Part shown: positions 51,872-63,164 of the stretch, piece by piece
How the letters are laid out: the number at the start of each line of letters is the position of its first letter
Numbering within the stretch: position 1 is the first letter of the stretch
Assembly: GCA_934045075.1 (NCBI GenBank)
Contig: OW203732.1
Location: 21,184,279 to 21,248,278 of the forward strand
Reading direction: 5' to 3'
Length of the DNA: 64,000 nt
Source: Yponomeuta sedellus
Lineage: Eukaryota > Arthropoda > Insecta > Lepidoptera > Yponomeutidae
The notes under the pieces: model-generated
What the model saw: the letters and a program-made list of their open reading frames with translations, nothing else
Databases searched by the model: none
What the model was told of the DNA's origin: nothing
Made by a program: the position numbers and the translations under genes

Positions 51872-52130
51872 CTATGTGGTGTCGGCCTAGAGAATAGCAC
51901 CAACCCAAATTCTTCCCTGGGTGTCGTAAAAGGCGACCAAGGGACACAAACCGGGGGGTGGGCAGCAGCGCCCCCTGCAGTACAATTCCACCAATCTGCG
52001 ATCCCCAACCCGCATGCCCAGCGTGGGGATTATGGGCATTACCCCCCAATGATGGCACAACCTTGTGCTATGGCACTCATTAGGGGAGGGCTATGTCCAG
52101 CAGTGGACTAATATAGCCTGAAGAAGAAGA
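51872..52130 (+). repeat. CAGCAGTGG-type repeat, copy 4, full length
   Basis: Starts GGTGTCGGCCTAGAGAATAG, has TCGTAAAAGGCGACCAAGGG and ends TCCAGCAGTGGACTAATATA plus (GAA)n. This is the reference for the family. Confidence 0.7.
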
Positions 52131-52316
52131 AGAATACACACACAAGGAAACACACCAAAGTTAACTCTTGAGCTACCCGCCCGGAGACATACCTAAAGTT
52201 CTCATCTGGTTTGGAAACCAGAACTGTAGTTTTATTTAGAAATAGTATAGCTATTTTTGTATAGCTTTATTTACTTCTAGTATATATTTCTGTCGTTTTA
52301 TTGTATATCTTTCGGT
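52131..52316. other. No feature recognised
   Basis: AT-rich; contains CTGGTTTGGAAACCAG, a short palindrome. Confidence 0.35.
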
Positions 52317-52637
52317 CGAACCGCCCGTAGCCCCGGCGATGAGTGGTTTTAAACGATCACGAAGGTCAAGCAACGTGGGGCGCGTTCATTGCATGGATAG
52401 GTGACCGTCTATGACTAACGCTAGTGGCATTTTTCCGGGCGGTTTCATGCTTCGCAAGGCACGTTAAGCAGCTGGTGCCGGCTGCCATCGCTAGATGCCA
52501 AGTCAGAGGCCTCAGCTTGACCAGCTTGACTTGCAAGCCTCAACCAATACAGACTTGGCCCCCGTGCTGGAGTATGGCCAATACCTTCTTCAGGGAAGAG
52601 ACCCACGCCCCTCGGTGGGGACATAATGGGTTGATTG
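52317..52637 (+). repeat. 5S-like SINE, subfamily 2, sense
   Basis: GCCCGTAGCCCCGGCGATGA; AAACGATCACGAAGGTCAAG; CATGGATAGGTGACCGTC; body; CTCGGTGGGGACATAATGGG. Inserted in a (TATATCTT)-rich stretch that resumes at 52650. Confidence 0.75.
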
Positions 52638-53498
52638 TTACGATATCTTTTTGTATATCTTTAAGTATATCTTTCTACGGACACTTCTGGATCCCAGATT
52701 TAGTTAGAAAGTATCTGTCTCTTCGTCCAAGTGGCCAAGCGGAGTGTCACCGCGAGTCGGTAACTTTGCCTAATTTGTGACTGACTTAGACCGTGTTTAA
52801 ACAGCGGCCCCAGACTGCGCCGGCGGACTCTGTTTGCACGGCGAAAGAGTTGTCCGATCCGTGGTTTTGTACCGAATTAGGACCCGGGCCCGGAAAGTAT
52901 ACAACGCGCTACAGTTGTAACCCAAAATCTGAGAACTGTTTCCTCAGTATGATAACATGAAGTGAAATGAAATGAAAATCTTTAGGTGACCGCCACATTA
53001 AATCAAACTTTGCTTAGAATTCAACATAACAGGTCCAAATAAAACATGATAAGAACTTAACAAAACACAGTAGGTAATAAATAACATTAATTGTTTGATT
53101 ACAATAGGTGGTTACTGGGTAGGCAAAAAAGTTTGATTTATTATTATTTTTTGAAATATTAATATTATACACTTACATACATACATACGTAAACGTGCAT
53201 TAAAAATAATATAATAAATTCATTGAAATACAATTAATTTTTTTCATTGTTTTGCAAAAATACAACGCTAAAAACCAACATTGGGACGTTTATTTGCGTA
53301 TCCTATATAAATCCCATTGCAGCGCACAGGCAGCCACAGTGCTCGCGGAATGGCAATTTCAAGCTCCAAATTATGTGAGCACCTGAGACGTTTTCGTGAT
53401 CGGAAATTATTATTAAACAAATAACCATAAAATCTGAAAACTGTTTCTTCTGTATGGAGATTGGACATTATGTATTTTTTATGTAGCCTACATACGTA
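52638..53498. other. No gene recognised; small W fragment
   Basis: 53280-53345 resembles an antisense W tail. The rest is AT-rich. Confidence 0.35.
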
Positions 53499-53838
53499 CA
53501 GTGCTACACAAGAAATAAGTCTCGCGGATGTACCTGCGCAGATGACCAAATTTTGGAGTGCGGCAAGTTGATCGACCAATCAGATAGTTTCATTTTATGG
53601 CAGGCCGCGCGCGTTTGCTATTGGTTGATTCAACGTCATCGATGCAGGTGACTATTAGTTTGGCAATATTAGCGTGAGCGAAATAGGTAGCGCTACTGCG
53701 GCAGTTAATTCTGCACCTTAACCGCATCGGTTAAAGATCATGTTGAATGTACGTATAGCTTCGGGTACTTTCGTTACACTTCTTCCTAGTCTGCGCGAAC
53801 GTAGATTCCCGAAGGGACTTTTATGATGTGTAGTACTA
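53499..53838. mobile_element. MITE family T, copy 2 (340 bp)
   Basis: TA-flanked, ends CAGTGCTACACAAGAAATAA and, inverted, TAGTACTACACATC. Contains about 34 bp (GGCAGGCCGCGCGCGTTTGC) absent from copy 1. Confidence 0.85.
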
Positions 53839-53839
53839 T

Positions 53840-54221
53840 ATCGGACACAAGTCTTCCCTCAGAGAGATTGTATGGGCTTAACTACACGTGCCCACCACAG
53901 AATGGCAACTTCGAGCGCTATGTGACCTTAGAAACTCAGATTTCCTCGCGATGTATTCCGTCACATTAGCGAGCCGCATTACTACAGAAAATAAAATCAC
54001 CCACATGTTCCGAACACGTAAGTTGTGAATTAGCACTGAGCAGGCACGTACTCGTATTAACTTGCGAGTCTGATTACAGCCGCGAAGTTCGCGATTCGAA
54101 GGAACCCGATGCAAATTCAATTGCGGATCCCTAATGAACTCGCGCCTTAGGAGGGCGACGCACTGGGAGAGATGTGTGGATGCTTTTTCTAAAAAGAAAA
54201 TTTATTTAATTTATTGCATAT
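53840..54221. other. Antisense W SINE fragment, then unassigned
   Basis: 53845-53980 has W blocks (CAAGTCTTCCCTCAGAGAGA; TTCCTCGCGATGTATTCCGT). The following 240 bp are unassigned. Confidence 0.4.
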
Positions 54222-54444
54222 CGATATCAACCCTTGTATGTCCCCACTGCTGGGGCACGGGTCTCTTCCTGCGTCGCAGGAAGGTTAGGTCATGCTCCAC
54301 CACGGGGGCCAAGTCCGGGTTGGTGGAGGATTGTAAGAAAGTGGCGGGCCTTACTGTCAGAGGTTATCAAGCCGCTTATAAGGTCTCTGAAATGATTTAA
54401 CGACTGCCATTACATGATAACCGGCACCAACGGCTTAGCGTGCG
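54222..54444 (-). repeat. 5S-like SINE, 3' two thirds
   Basis: CCCACTGCTGGGGCACGGGT to ACCAACGGCTTAGCGTGCG. Head missing. Confidence 0.78.
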
Positions 54445-55229
54445 AATGAATACGAATAAGGCCGTTAGTCTTTGATCTGATTACGGTAAAAGTGTTCTGT
54501 ACAAGATTATATTTATGAAAATGGGAACTGTCAGGATGTTACTTTCTTTAAAGAAATCTCTAAACTCTAATCCACCAACTTAGTCAGTAAATTGACAGAC
54601 AGAACTATCATGTTAGTGAAAAAGAGTTGCCAGCTAAAATAGTGATCTTCTTTAGTCGAGTGATTTAGCGACGTAATCAATTAATTATTCTCTTTTTACT
54701 GTTGTTGGTGACAAATCACGGAAGTATTATTTATGAGATAATTTTAGCACGATGTAACCTGCATAATTCAGAATATTCCCATGTCATATTCTCTTTTTTT
54801 CTGCTTAATTCGAATTTAAAGCCTGATGATTGCCAAGCATGAAAACCCAATAACAGATCTTAAGTGATTTGTTTAATAGAGTATTAATAATATAAATACA
54901 AATATTATAATATAATAAAATAATGTAAGAACACATTCACGCTACTGTAGAAGAAACGGAACTGAGGCACACACAACCGACACGCAACACTTCAGGCCCA
55001 ACTGAAATTGACGTGAAAGATGGGTGTTCCGAACAACCAAAAATATAATATCAAAGTAGGCAGTCACCACATTTTCTAGTAAAGAAAATTAAATAAACGT
55101 TTTCAAAGTTATATACATCACTAAAAAAGTTTGTATTCATTATGTCTTATATAGCTTTCATGAGTTGTGGGATAATTGTGTTTAATATTTATAAGGACTT
55201 AATAGTTTACTATAATTTATTTATCTCTT
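54445..55229. other. No gene recognised
   Basis: AT-rich unique-looking sequence of almost 800 bp. Confidence 0.4.
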
Positions 55230-55565
55230 GTCGCGCTCTCATATCTCTTTCTTTCTGACCCTTGGACTGACCGACCGGTAGAGGGCGCCGCCAAAGCGGG
55301 TGTGACACACTTCGTCTTGTACGCTGTTAAAAACAGTAAATCTAACCTAAAGAGTGAGAAGAAAGTGCCGGATTCTTCCTGTTTATTGTGCTATCTACGA
55401 AAACAGTACTTTCTTTTGTGTTGTGTATTGTGTCTGCTTCGTGGTGTCAAATTCCCGGCCACCTAGACGGCCCAGGAGCCCTGGATTGCCGACCTCGTGC
55501 CAAACTGACTATCACACAGGTACCTATCGCTTATATCTACCACCGACTTACTGTTTTGTTTTTTA
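55230..55565 (+). other. Possible solo LTR plus leader, or a host exon
   Basis: Composition shifts and the strings CTGACCGACCGGTAGAGGGC, TGTGACACACTTCGTCTTG and, later, TCGTGGTGTCAAATTCCCGG look like an LTR 3' half followed by a primer-binding-like start. Alternatively the hydrophobic frame at 55388-55520, ending before CACACAGGTACCT, could be an exon with a signal peptide, but it lacks an ATG. I favour the LTR reading, weakly. Confidence 0.25.
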
Positions 55566-56005
55566 GTTTACTGTCCCATTTAAATTGTCCCCCCTTTTAA
55601 ACGATTTAGTTGCCGAACTCCCCATTAATTCCTTAACAATTGTATGAAAGAAAAAAAATTAAGCTAAGTCAATATTTTATGTCGATTGTGTACATCCCTA
55701 TTATTTCTCTGCTTTAAACTGGTCACATCGCAAATGTTAATTTAATAAGTTGGTGGATTTGACTTTAATCTTTTCTTCTCATCTTTGATGTTACTGCACA
55801 GACCCTTAAGAAGAAAACTTTGGACAAAAATGTACGAAATAACAATTTAAGAACATAAATAAAATACTTGGTAGACGATACGCCTATAACTTGCTCTCTT
55901 GCAAAACTTCGTGTACACTGTTCAATTTATTTCGTTCTAGCGTCTAAGCGTCTGTCCGAACAAACAACTTGGTAGTTGATAAAGTACGATGTACTTGAAG
56001 TAGGT
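55566..56005. other. No gene recognised
   Basis: AT-rich; nothing identified. Confidence 0.4.
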
Positions 56006-56009
56006 ATGC

Positions 56010-56410
56010 TTTATTATGTAGCTTATAAACGTCCCACTCCAGAGCACGCTTTCTCTCTGAGAGAGAGTACGGGCTTAGTTAACACGCGTGCCTACCGCAG
56101 ATTGGAAATTACAAGAGGTGTTTGAACACCTCAGACACTCGAGTTTCCTCCCGTTGTTCTCCTTCACCGTTATCGAGTAGTATTGTTACTATAACTTTGC
56201 AAATCTAGATAAAAAAGTTATTGATACGTTGACCGCACTGGGAATCGATCTTGGGGCTCTCGCTGCTGAGTCCATAGTTCTACCCACTGGGCTGGTATTC
56301 ATAGAATATTTTCGGGGCTTAATCGCGTAGTAATTTATTGCTATTTTACCTCGACGTTTCGACGACGTTACAGTCATCGTGGTCACGAGAAGATTAAAGA
56401 GAACTAAGAA
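56010..56410 (-). repeat. W SINE (-) followed by CGACGTTTCGG repeat
   Basis: 56010-56295: antisense tail, body and a decayed head (GACCGCACTGGGAATCGATC). 56300-56410: GGCTTAATCGCGTAGTAATT and CGACGTTTCGACGACGTTAC. Confidence 0.6.
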
Positions 56411-56930
56411 CTGACTGAGAAGGCTGGTATTATTTTAGAGTAATGAAAACAATAGGTACCTAGATAAATTGACTGAAACTGTACAGTTGTCGTAATGTAA
56501 CCAGTTTATTATCAAGCTGTTAAAAAAACCTAATTTTTACAAAGTACGGCAGCCCGCAGCGGGTATCGAACTCACGAACTCTGTGTAGATACTCAGGCAG
56601 GAAACTTCGCGACTAGCAAGGCAGTAAAGGTTATTACTAAAAGCAAATATAATTCACGTGATTTTAGAGTTAATATATCATGCACGTTGCACTTTAGTTT
56701 TGATATGGCGTTTAATGGGCTTAATCACCACGCATGCCAACCGCGGAGTGGCAATTTAAAGCTCTGAGGTAGTTAAACACCCCTAATACTCAGGTTTGTG
56801 AGAAGCATACTCTGTCTTTCGAAGAGGTCTGTGCCCTGCTGCAGGACACATGATAAAGGATATATAAAAATGAGTTTTCATAGTGAAAGGAACTCGTTCG
56901 TTCTTTCATTAATTAATTTATTCAGTTAGT
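56411..56930. other. tRNA-like fragment and W fragment
   Basis: 56545-56615 (GCGGGTATCGAACTCACGAA) resembles the antisense 3' half of a tRNA-like head. 56720-56845 is a diverged antisense W body with CCTGCTGCAGGACACAT. Confidence 0.35.
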
Positions 56931-56931
56931 C

Positions 56932-57072
56932 ATTCATTCATTCGTTCGTTCGTTCGTTCGTTCGTTCGTTCGTTCGTTCGTTCGTTCGTTCGTTCGTTTG
57001 GTCGTCGGTCGGTCGGTCGGTCGGTCGGTCGGTCGGTCGGTCGGTCGGTCGGTCGGTCGGTCGGTCGATCGG
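56932..57072. repeat. Compound microsatellite (TTCG)n then (GGTC)n
   Basis: About 15 TTCG units followed by about 16 GGTC units with a single switch near 57000. Frames through it encode Pro-Thr-Asp-Arg or Glu-Arg-Thr-Asn repeats that are artefacts. Confidence 0.95.
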
Positions 57073-58416
57073 AGAGAAGGCCTGTGCCGTGGGGTTATAC
57101 GTACTCGTAATTATAGGCCACATAAAAAGAAACTTTGTTAACTATGTTTTATAATGATTATGTAAACTCTGTTAGTTAAGGACTTTGAAAAGACTAAGTT
57201 TGAAGTTTTGTCAATTTTTTCTCCAAAACTATCTATATTTTGAAATGGGCACCTAGTTTGATTGTAATGAATTATAGAGGGTGGCTATCGTGGAGATGAA
57301 AAAAAGTCGTAGGAACGTGCAGTGCTACTATATTACTGATAAATTATTAGTATAATTTGGAATGCTTCCGATGCTAGGAACGCGAGTATCGAAGGTCCGC
57401 GCTTACGTATTATGCATATTCTAGGATTTTTGAATTGGGGGCACCGGCGGTATTGCACCACTATCTCCACGAGTCTTCATTGACGTCACGTAGGTATAGC
57501 GGCCTTCTAACAAATGTTCACTAAGCCGCAGTTTCTGCGCGACTTTGAATAAAACTTTTTATTTCATTTCAATGTATTTTAATATTGAACCTGTTCTGAA
57601 AATTTATTGACCTTATTGACCAACCGATAATTATTAGGCTAATAATGTGTTCCTAGCGCTTTCGGAAGCGCAAAATGTACAATGTTTAAAAACCTATTTT
57701 GTAATTCAAAGTTGAAGGAAGGTTCTCATTAGTTTTTATATAAGACTTCCTAGACTTATTTAGTTTACCTATGTATTTTAAGGTGCATGCATAACGGTAT
57801 CAGTCTAGCCTAATACTAGTGTAGTAATATTGTAGCTTAATACTACAACGATATTGTACGAAGGTACCTGATTTACAACCAAATACGGACCAATAGAGAA
57901 ATAATTGTTATTTCTGTAAATACTGTATATTTAAGCCCTGTATTGTACAATGTTATCATAACATATAAAACAAAACCAATTTAAAATATTGGAAGCCCCG
58001 TTTGAAGTACGGTTAATTACTCATGGTTTGATTAAAGTCCACTTCACACTGGCGCAGTTGCGGTGGCCGATATTTGGGTAACATAAAACGTATGTTACCC
58101 AAATTAATGTCGTAATAGAGAGAGTATTGTAAAGAGGTTCGAAAGGAGATTGACCATTTTTGTATGAACGTTGGACCAAGTGCTGCCCAACATTGAAACA
58201 TGGTACATAATGTTCCTTAGACTAATACCAGACTGTAACCCGAAGCGCTTTAGAATCTATCCGAGGAGTACTGAGAAAAATATATTTTTCATAGGATTTA
58301 CATTGACGAAAAATCATAACCAACAGCTGTTTTTTTTTAAATAAAACACGGTATATTGTGAACAATGGATTATTTATTACTATTATAACACTTGCTAAGG
58401 ATGGTGCTTTAATAAA
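57073..58416. other. No gene; repeat scrap near 58090-58200
   Basis: 58110-58195 has AGTATTGTAAAGAGGTTCGA and GGAGATTGACCATTTTTG, a variant of the tRNA-bearing repeat's 5' half seen again, antisense, at 63790-63820. The rest is unassigned. Confidence 0.4.
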
Positions 58417-58570
58417 TGATGTGAACTTCTTCCTTGTGCGAGAAGTCTTTATTTTCTACGTTGTCAAGACCTTGACACTTGTCATAATAATGTCTGTGTA
58501 AAATATTCTGGACAAGTTTTATAGTTAAATAAAGCCAAGTTTCCAATTGGTGTTTCTTTCTCATGTATCA
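58417..58570 (+). repeat. 5' LTR (154 bp)
   Basis: TGATGTGAACTTCTTCCTTG to TTTCTTTCTCATGTATCA. Contains AATAAAG at about 58530. By eye it matches the 3' LTR at every position once the insertion there is removed. Confidence 0.9.
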
Positions 58571-58605
58571 ATTTATTTAACTATAATTATAACTACAAAC
58601 ATATA

Positions 58606-61600
58606 ATGTCGGAGAAAGAGGCCCCCCCATCTCCAAGCTGGTCACACTATCTACGACCAGAAAAGTTCGAGGCTGAATCTTCCGCTGTTGGTTCGGATCT
58701 ACGATGGACCCACTGGCGGTATACATTTGAAAACTTTCTTTCCGAGCAAGCCTCATCCGCCACCGAAGCCATCAAACTCAAGCTCCTCGCCAATCATGTG
58801 TCACCTACCATATTCAATATTATTCGAGAATGTTCTAAGTACAGTGACGCGATCAAACTCCTCAACGATACGTTCGAAAAGAAAAAAAATATAACACTAG
58901 CGCGTCACCTGCTGACTTGCAGGAAACAGCAGCCGGGTGAAACAGTAGCTGAGTACTCCAGAGCTCTTACCTCCTTGGCATATGACTGTCACTTTAAAGC
59001 AGTAACAGCGGAAGACCACCAAAATGAATCCATCCGTGGAGCTTTCATTTCGGGTCTATCAACCCAACGAATTCGTGAACGCCTGCTCGAGAAATCTGAA
59101 ATGACGTTAGAAGAAACTTTGAATTTAGCAATTTCTCTCGAGACTGCGGAGAACACTTCTCAAGCGTTTCAATCAAATTTACTACCGACTCCTACTAACA
59201 CGTTAAACGCTGTGGCACCCACTGAATCTGAGACAAAATCGCAACAGTCAAACTTAGCTGCCATAGCCTCTCGAAATAACAATTTCCAACGACGCAGGTG
59301 CTTTTTTTGTGGAGGTAACGTCCACCAAAGGATCAAATGTCCAGCAAAGAACGTGGAATGCCAATTATGTCAAAAAAAGGGGCATTTTGCAAAGGTTTGT
59401 CGTGGTTCTGACCGAGGACACAAAAATCTTAATGCAGTGAATGACGGAGAAGATTCTCCTACTACCTCTCTGGCTTCCGTCTGTGCCGCTGCTCCTTCTA
59501 GCTTACGTAAGGCTACAATCCCTATTATTGTCAATAATAACAAAGCTGATGCACTAGTTGATACTGGGAGTTCTATCAGTTTTATAGATAACAACTTGGC
59601 ACAGGATATGAAACTCAAAAGGAAGCAATGTAATCAAGCTATAACGCTCGCTTCGCTAAATAATGTATCGTACGTCAAGGGCGTATGCCACGCCACTATT
59701 CAAATCAATAACTACATTTACAAACAACAGCCACTGCATATTGTCGACAACTTATGTGCTGACATCATCATCGGACACGATATACTCAAAACCCACTCTT
59801 CTCTTGAATTACAGTTTGGTGGTGAAAAAGAACCCCTTAAAATATGCAATGTTGTCGAAGCCTCCGTACCTCCTGCCTCTGTTTTCACAAACCTTTCACC
59901 GTCTATCAAGCCTATCGCCATTCGTTCAAGACGCTATTCTGATGAATATCAAGCATTCATATCAAACGAAATTTCAAATCTCTTAAAAGATAAAGTCATT
60001 GAACCTAACGTGTCACCGTGGAGAGCCCAAGTCCTGGTCGCTGGAGGGGGGCAACACCGAAAACGCCTAGTGATTGATTACTCTCAAACGATAAATAGAT
60101 TCACGGAATTAGATGCGTATCCCCTTCCAAGCATCGACTCTATCGTAACTGCAGTCGCCAAAAATAATGTGTTCAGTCAAATCGACCTGAAAAGTGCTTA
60201 TCATCAAGTACCAATCCTTTCTAAAGAAAAGATATACACTGCTTTCGAGGCCTGTGGTAATCTCTATCAGTTTACTCGCATACCGTTCGGTGTAACTAAC
60301 GGTGTCGCTGCTTTCCAAAGAACCCTTCATTATATCATACGCACGGAGAAGCTACACGGGACTTATGCCTATTTAGACGATGTCACCATCTGTGGAAAAG
60401 ACAAAAAAGAGAACGACGTTAACCTGCGCAGATTCATGGAAGCCGCGCAAAAGTATAATCTTACTTTAAACAAAACTAAATGCGTATTCGAAACCGACTC
60501 CATCAACCTTCTTGGCTACACGATCCATAACAATGTTATCAAACCAGACAAATCACGCCTAGAACCACTACTAAATCTCCCCGTCCCGACAGACACAGCT
60601 TCTCTGAAAAGAACCCTTGGTCTATTTGCCCATTACTCAAAATGGATCAACAATTTTTCGGCCAAAATCAAACCTTTAGTAGACACCCCGTTTCCTCTGT
60701 CTAAAGAAGCAATTTTATGTTTCACTAAACTCAAGTCTGATATTGCACAATCATCCTTAGCTTCTGTTGATACTAAAGAAACATTTACCGTCGAGACCGA
60801 TGCATCAGAATTTGCCATCGTTGCTACGCTTTCCCAGAAAGGTCGCCCAGTAGCGTTTTTCACGCGATCCTTAAATGATTCTGAGCGGCGCCAACCTTCT
60901 ATAGAAAAGGAGGCATGTGCAATCGTAGAGGCCCTCCGCAAATGGCGCCATTACTTGATTGGCCGATACTTTATACTTATCACAGATCAACATCTGTCTC
61001 GTTCATGTTCAGTCAAAGTCATTCAAGCAAAATAAAAAATTAAAAAATAGAAAGATGGCGCCTTGAACTATCTTGTTTCAAATACGACATCACTTACCGA
61101 CCTGGCAAACAAAATCTAGCTGCTGATGCACTATCCAGGGTCTGTGCCCTTGTGAATGGCTCTTCGAATAAACTCGCTGATCTTCATAACTCCTTATGTC
61201 ACCCAGGTGTAACAAGAATGATACATTGGATTCGTTCTAAAAATCTACCTTATTCTGAAGAAGAAGTGAAGAGCATGACCGCCAGTTGTCGGGTCTGTGC
61301 TGAAATAAAACCCAGATATGTAAGAAACGAAGGACATCTAGTTAAAGCAACTACTCCTTTCGAAAGACTTAACCTTGACTTCAAAGGCCCATTGCCATCC
61401 AATTCCACCAATAAATACATCTTAACTATAATCGATGAATACAGCCGGTTCCCATTTGCTTTCCCGTGCAAAGATATGACTTCGTCAACTGTTATTAAGT
61501 GCCTAAAATAACTTTTCTGTCTATTTGGTATTCCTGCATACGTGCATACAGATAGGGGAACTTCATTCCTGTCAGATGAAACGAGAATGTTTTTGACAAA

Positions 61601-62213
61601 CCTCGGAATTGCCTGCAGTTGGACATCCCCTTACAACCCACAGGGTAACGGATTGGTAGAGCGCCTAAATGGAACACTGTGGAAGACGGCCCAGCTTTAT
61701 CTTCGCTCTAACGGTCTAGATATTGCCGAGTGGGAGAAAGCTTTACCTGTTGCACTACATTCTATCAGGTCCCTATTGTCTACTGGAATCAACACTACTC
61801 CTCATGAAAGGATGTTTAGTCACCCCCGCCGTTCATCCAATGGTTAGTCAATGCCAACGTGGCTGCTATCACCGGGTCCTGTATACATGAAACGAAATGT
61901 TAGAAATTCTAAGTACGACCCAGCTATTGAAGAAGTTGAACTACTCCAAAGCAATCCTGACTACTCATTTGTCAGGCTACCAGATGGTCGTGAAACAACT
62001 GTCTCGAACAGGTCCTTGGCTCCGATCCCAGAGAATGAGGATGTATTCCTAGACGCTGAAAATATGGAGGAAATACCTGTACCAAACACTGTGACAGAAA
62101 ATCCACGGCCTGAAAATGACGAACCTGGCCCGTCGACAGAAAACCCTCAGCCTCGCCGTTCGGCTCGAGAGCGTAGACCTCCGTCCTACCTTCAAGATTA
62201 TGTTTCGTCCTAA
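58606..62213 (+). pseudogene. Defective gag-pol of the Ty3/Gypsy-type element
   Basis: Starts at the ATG at 58606, the first after the 5' LTR. Gag and pol share one frame to 61035 (809 codons). Two CCHC knuckles lie near residues 232-265, a protease with LVDTGSS near 314, RT with FSQIDLKSAYHQ and the catalytic YLDD near 588, and RNase H with ETDASE near 730. A frame slip near 60985 ends this frame. In the continuing frame there is a TAA at 61041, then an HHCC zinc region (SLCHPG to CRVC) and the integrase Asp-Asp-Glu residues (LDFKGP; HTDRGTS; ERLNGT), with further in-frame stops at 61509-61511 and 61845-61847. A Pro/Arg-rich C-terminus ends at 62213. Such proteins make the particle, copy the RNA and integrate the cDNA. 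With four lesions this copy cannot do so alone. Confidence 0.9.
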
Positions 62214-62227
62214 AAGCATGGGGTGAA

Positions 62228-63159
62228 TGATGTGAACTTCTTCCTTGTGCGAGAAGTCTTTATTTTCTACGTTGTCAAGACCTTGACACTTGTCATAATA
62301 ATGTCTGTTTAAAAACCTATTTAGAGGCTAAAAATTTCACCCATGCCGGGATTCGAACCCGCAACCTCTGGCTATCCGTACCAGCGCTCTACCAATTGAG
62401 CCAATGGGCGACTCACGGCATCAGTGAAATTTCGAACCTCTTTACAATATTCTCTGTATTACGTACAGGCAGCGACATCTGACTTAAGCAAATTGCATTA
62501 CTTACAGCCCCGACTACCTACTTTGCAGTTAGGTTTTAACATCGGAACGATATCACTGTACCCACATGATTACACTATTTTTATTTTTAATGCACTAACC
62601 CGTGCTAAGGAACAAATTTAAAAACCTATTTAGAGGCTAAAAATTTCACCCATGCCGGGATTCGAACCCGCAACCTCTGGCTATCCGTACCAGCGCTCTA
62701 CCAATTGAGCCAATGGGCGACTCACGGCATCAGTGAAATTTCGAACCTCTTTACAATATTCTCTGTATTACGTACAGGCAGCGACATCTGACTTAAGCAA
62801 ATTGCATTACTTACAGCCCCGACTACCTACTTTGCAGTTAGGTTTTAACATCGGAACGATATCACTGTACCCACATGATTACACTATTTTTATTTTTAAT
62901 GCACTAACCCGTGCTAAGGAACAAATTTAAAAACCTATTTAGAGGCTAAATTTAGAGGATAGCCAGAGGTTGCGGGTTCGAATCCCGGCATGGGTGAAAT
63001 TTTTAGCCTCTAAATAGGTTTTTAAATTTGTTCCTTAGCACGGGTTAGTGCATTAAAAATAAAAATAGTGTAATAATAATGTCTGTGTAAAATATTCTGG
63101 ACAAGTTTTATAGTTAAATAAAGCCAAGTTTCCAATTGGTGTTTCTTTCTCATGTATCA
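62228..63159 (+). repeat. 3' LTR, split by a foldback retroposon
   Basis: LTR sequence at 62228-62308 and 63073-63159, with 14 bases duplicated by the insertion. The end ATGTATCA is followed by the ATAAA target duplicate. Confidence 0.9.
62309..63072 (-). mobile_element. Foldback retroposon, 764 bp, 14-bp TSD, inside the LTR
   Basis: ATAATAATGTCTGT at 62295-62308 and 63073-63086; the uninterrupted 5' LTR has this string once, which proves insertion. Two antisense units of 309-bp period (heads near 62338-62410 and 62647-62719) are followed at 62945 by a short sense part starting GGATAGCCAGAGG. The minus-strand start is TACACTATTTTTATTTTTAA and the end AATAGGTTTTTAA. Confidence 0.93.
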
Positions 63160-63164
63160 ATAAA

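Larger units (their letters stand above)
58417..63159 (+). mobile_element. Ty3/Gypsy-type LTR retrotransposon, defective
   Basis: Bounded by ATAAA at 58412-58416 and 63160-63164. LTRs of 154 bp start TGATGTGAAC and end ATGTATCA. The order Gag, protease, RT, RNase H, integrase marks the Ty3/Gypsy group; there is no env-like frame. I cannot match the bases after the 5' LTR to a tRNA primer. The 3' LTR is split by a foldback retroposon. Coding capacity is lost through several lesions. Confidence 0.92.

Noticed and set aside
55388..55600. Secreted protein with a signal peptide
   Set aside because: The hydrophobic frame has no ATG upstream of it and is preceded by a stop; LTR-like strings offer another explanation.
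56938..57123. Protein with Asp-Arg-Pro-Thr and Asn-Glu-Arg-Thr repeats
   Set aside because: The frame is an artefact of the TTCG and GGTC microsatellite.
58571..58605. Primer-binding site for a host tRNA
   Set aside because: The bases after the 5' LTR (ATTTATTTAACTATAATTAT) do not match any tRNA 3' end I can recall, so I did not annotate one.
62424..62930. Two identical 65-residue proteins
   Set aside because: They fall at the same place in two tandem copies of the tRNA-bearing repeat and are not conserved as coding in diverged copies.
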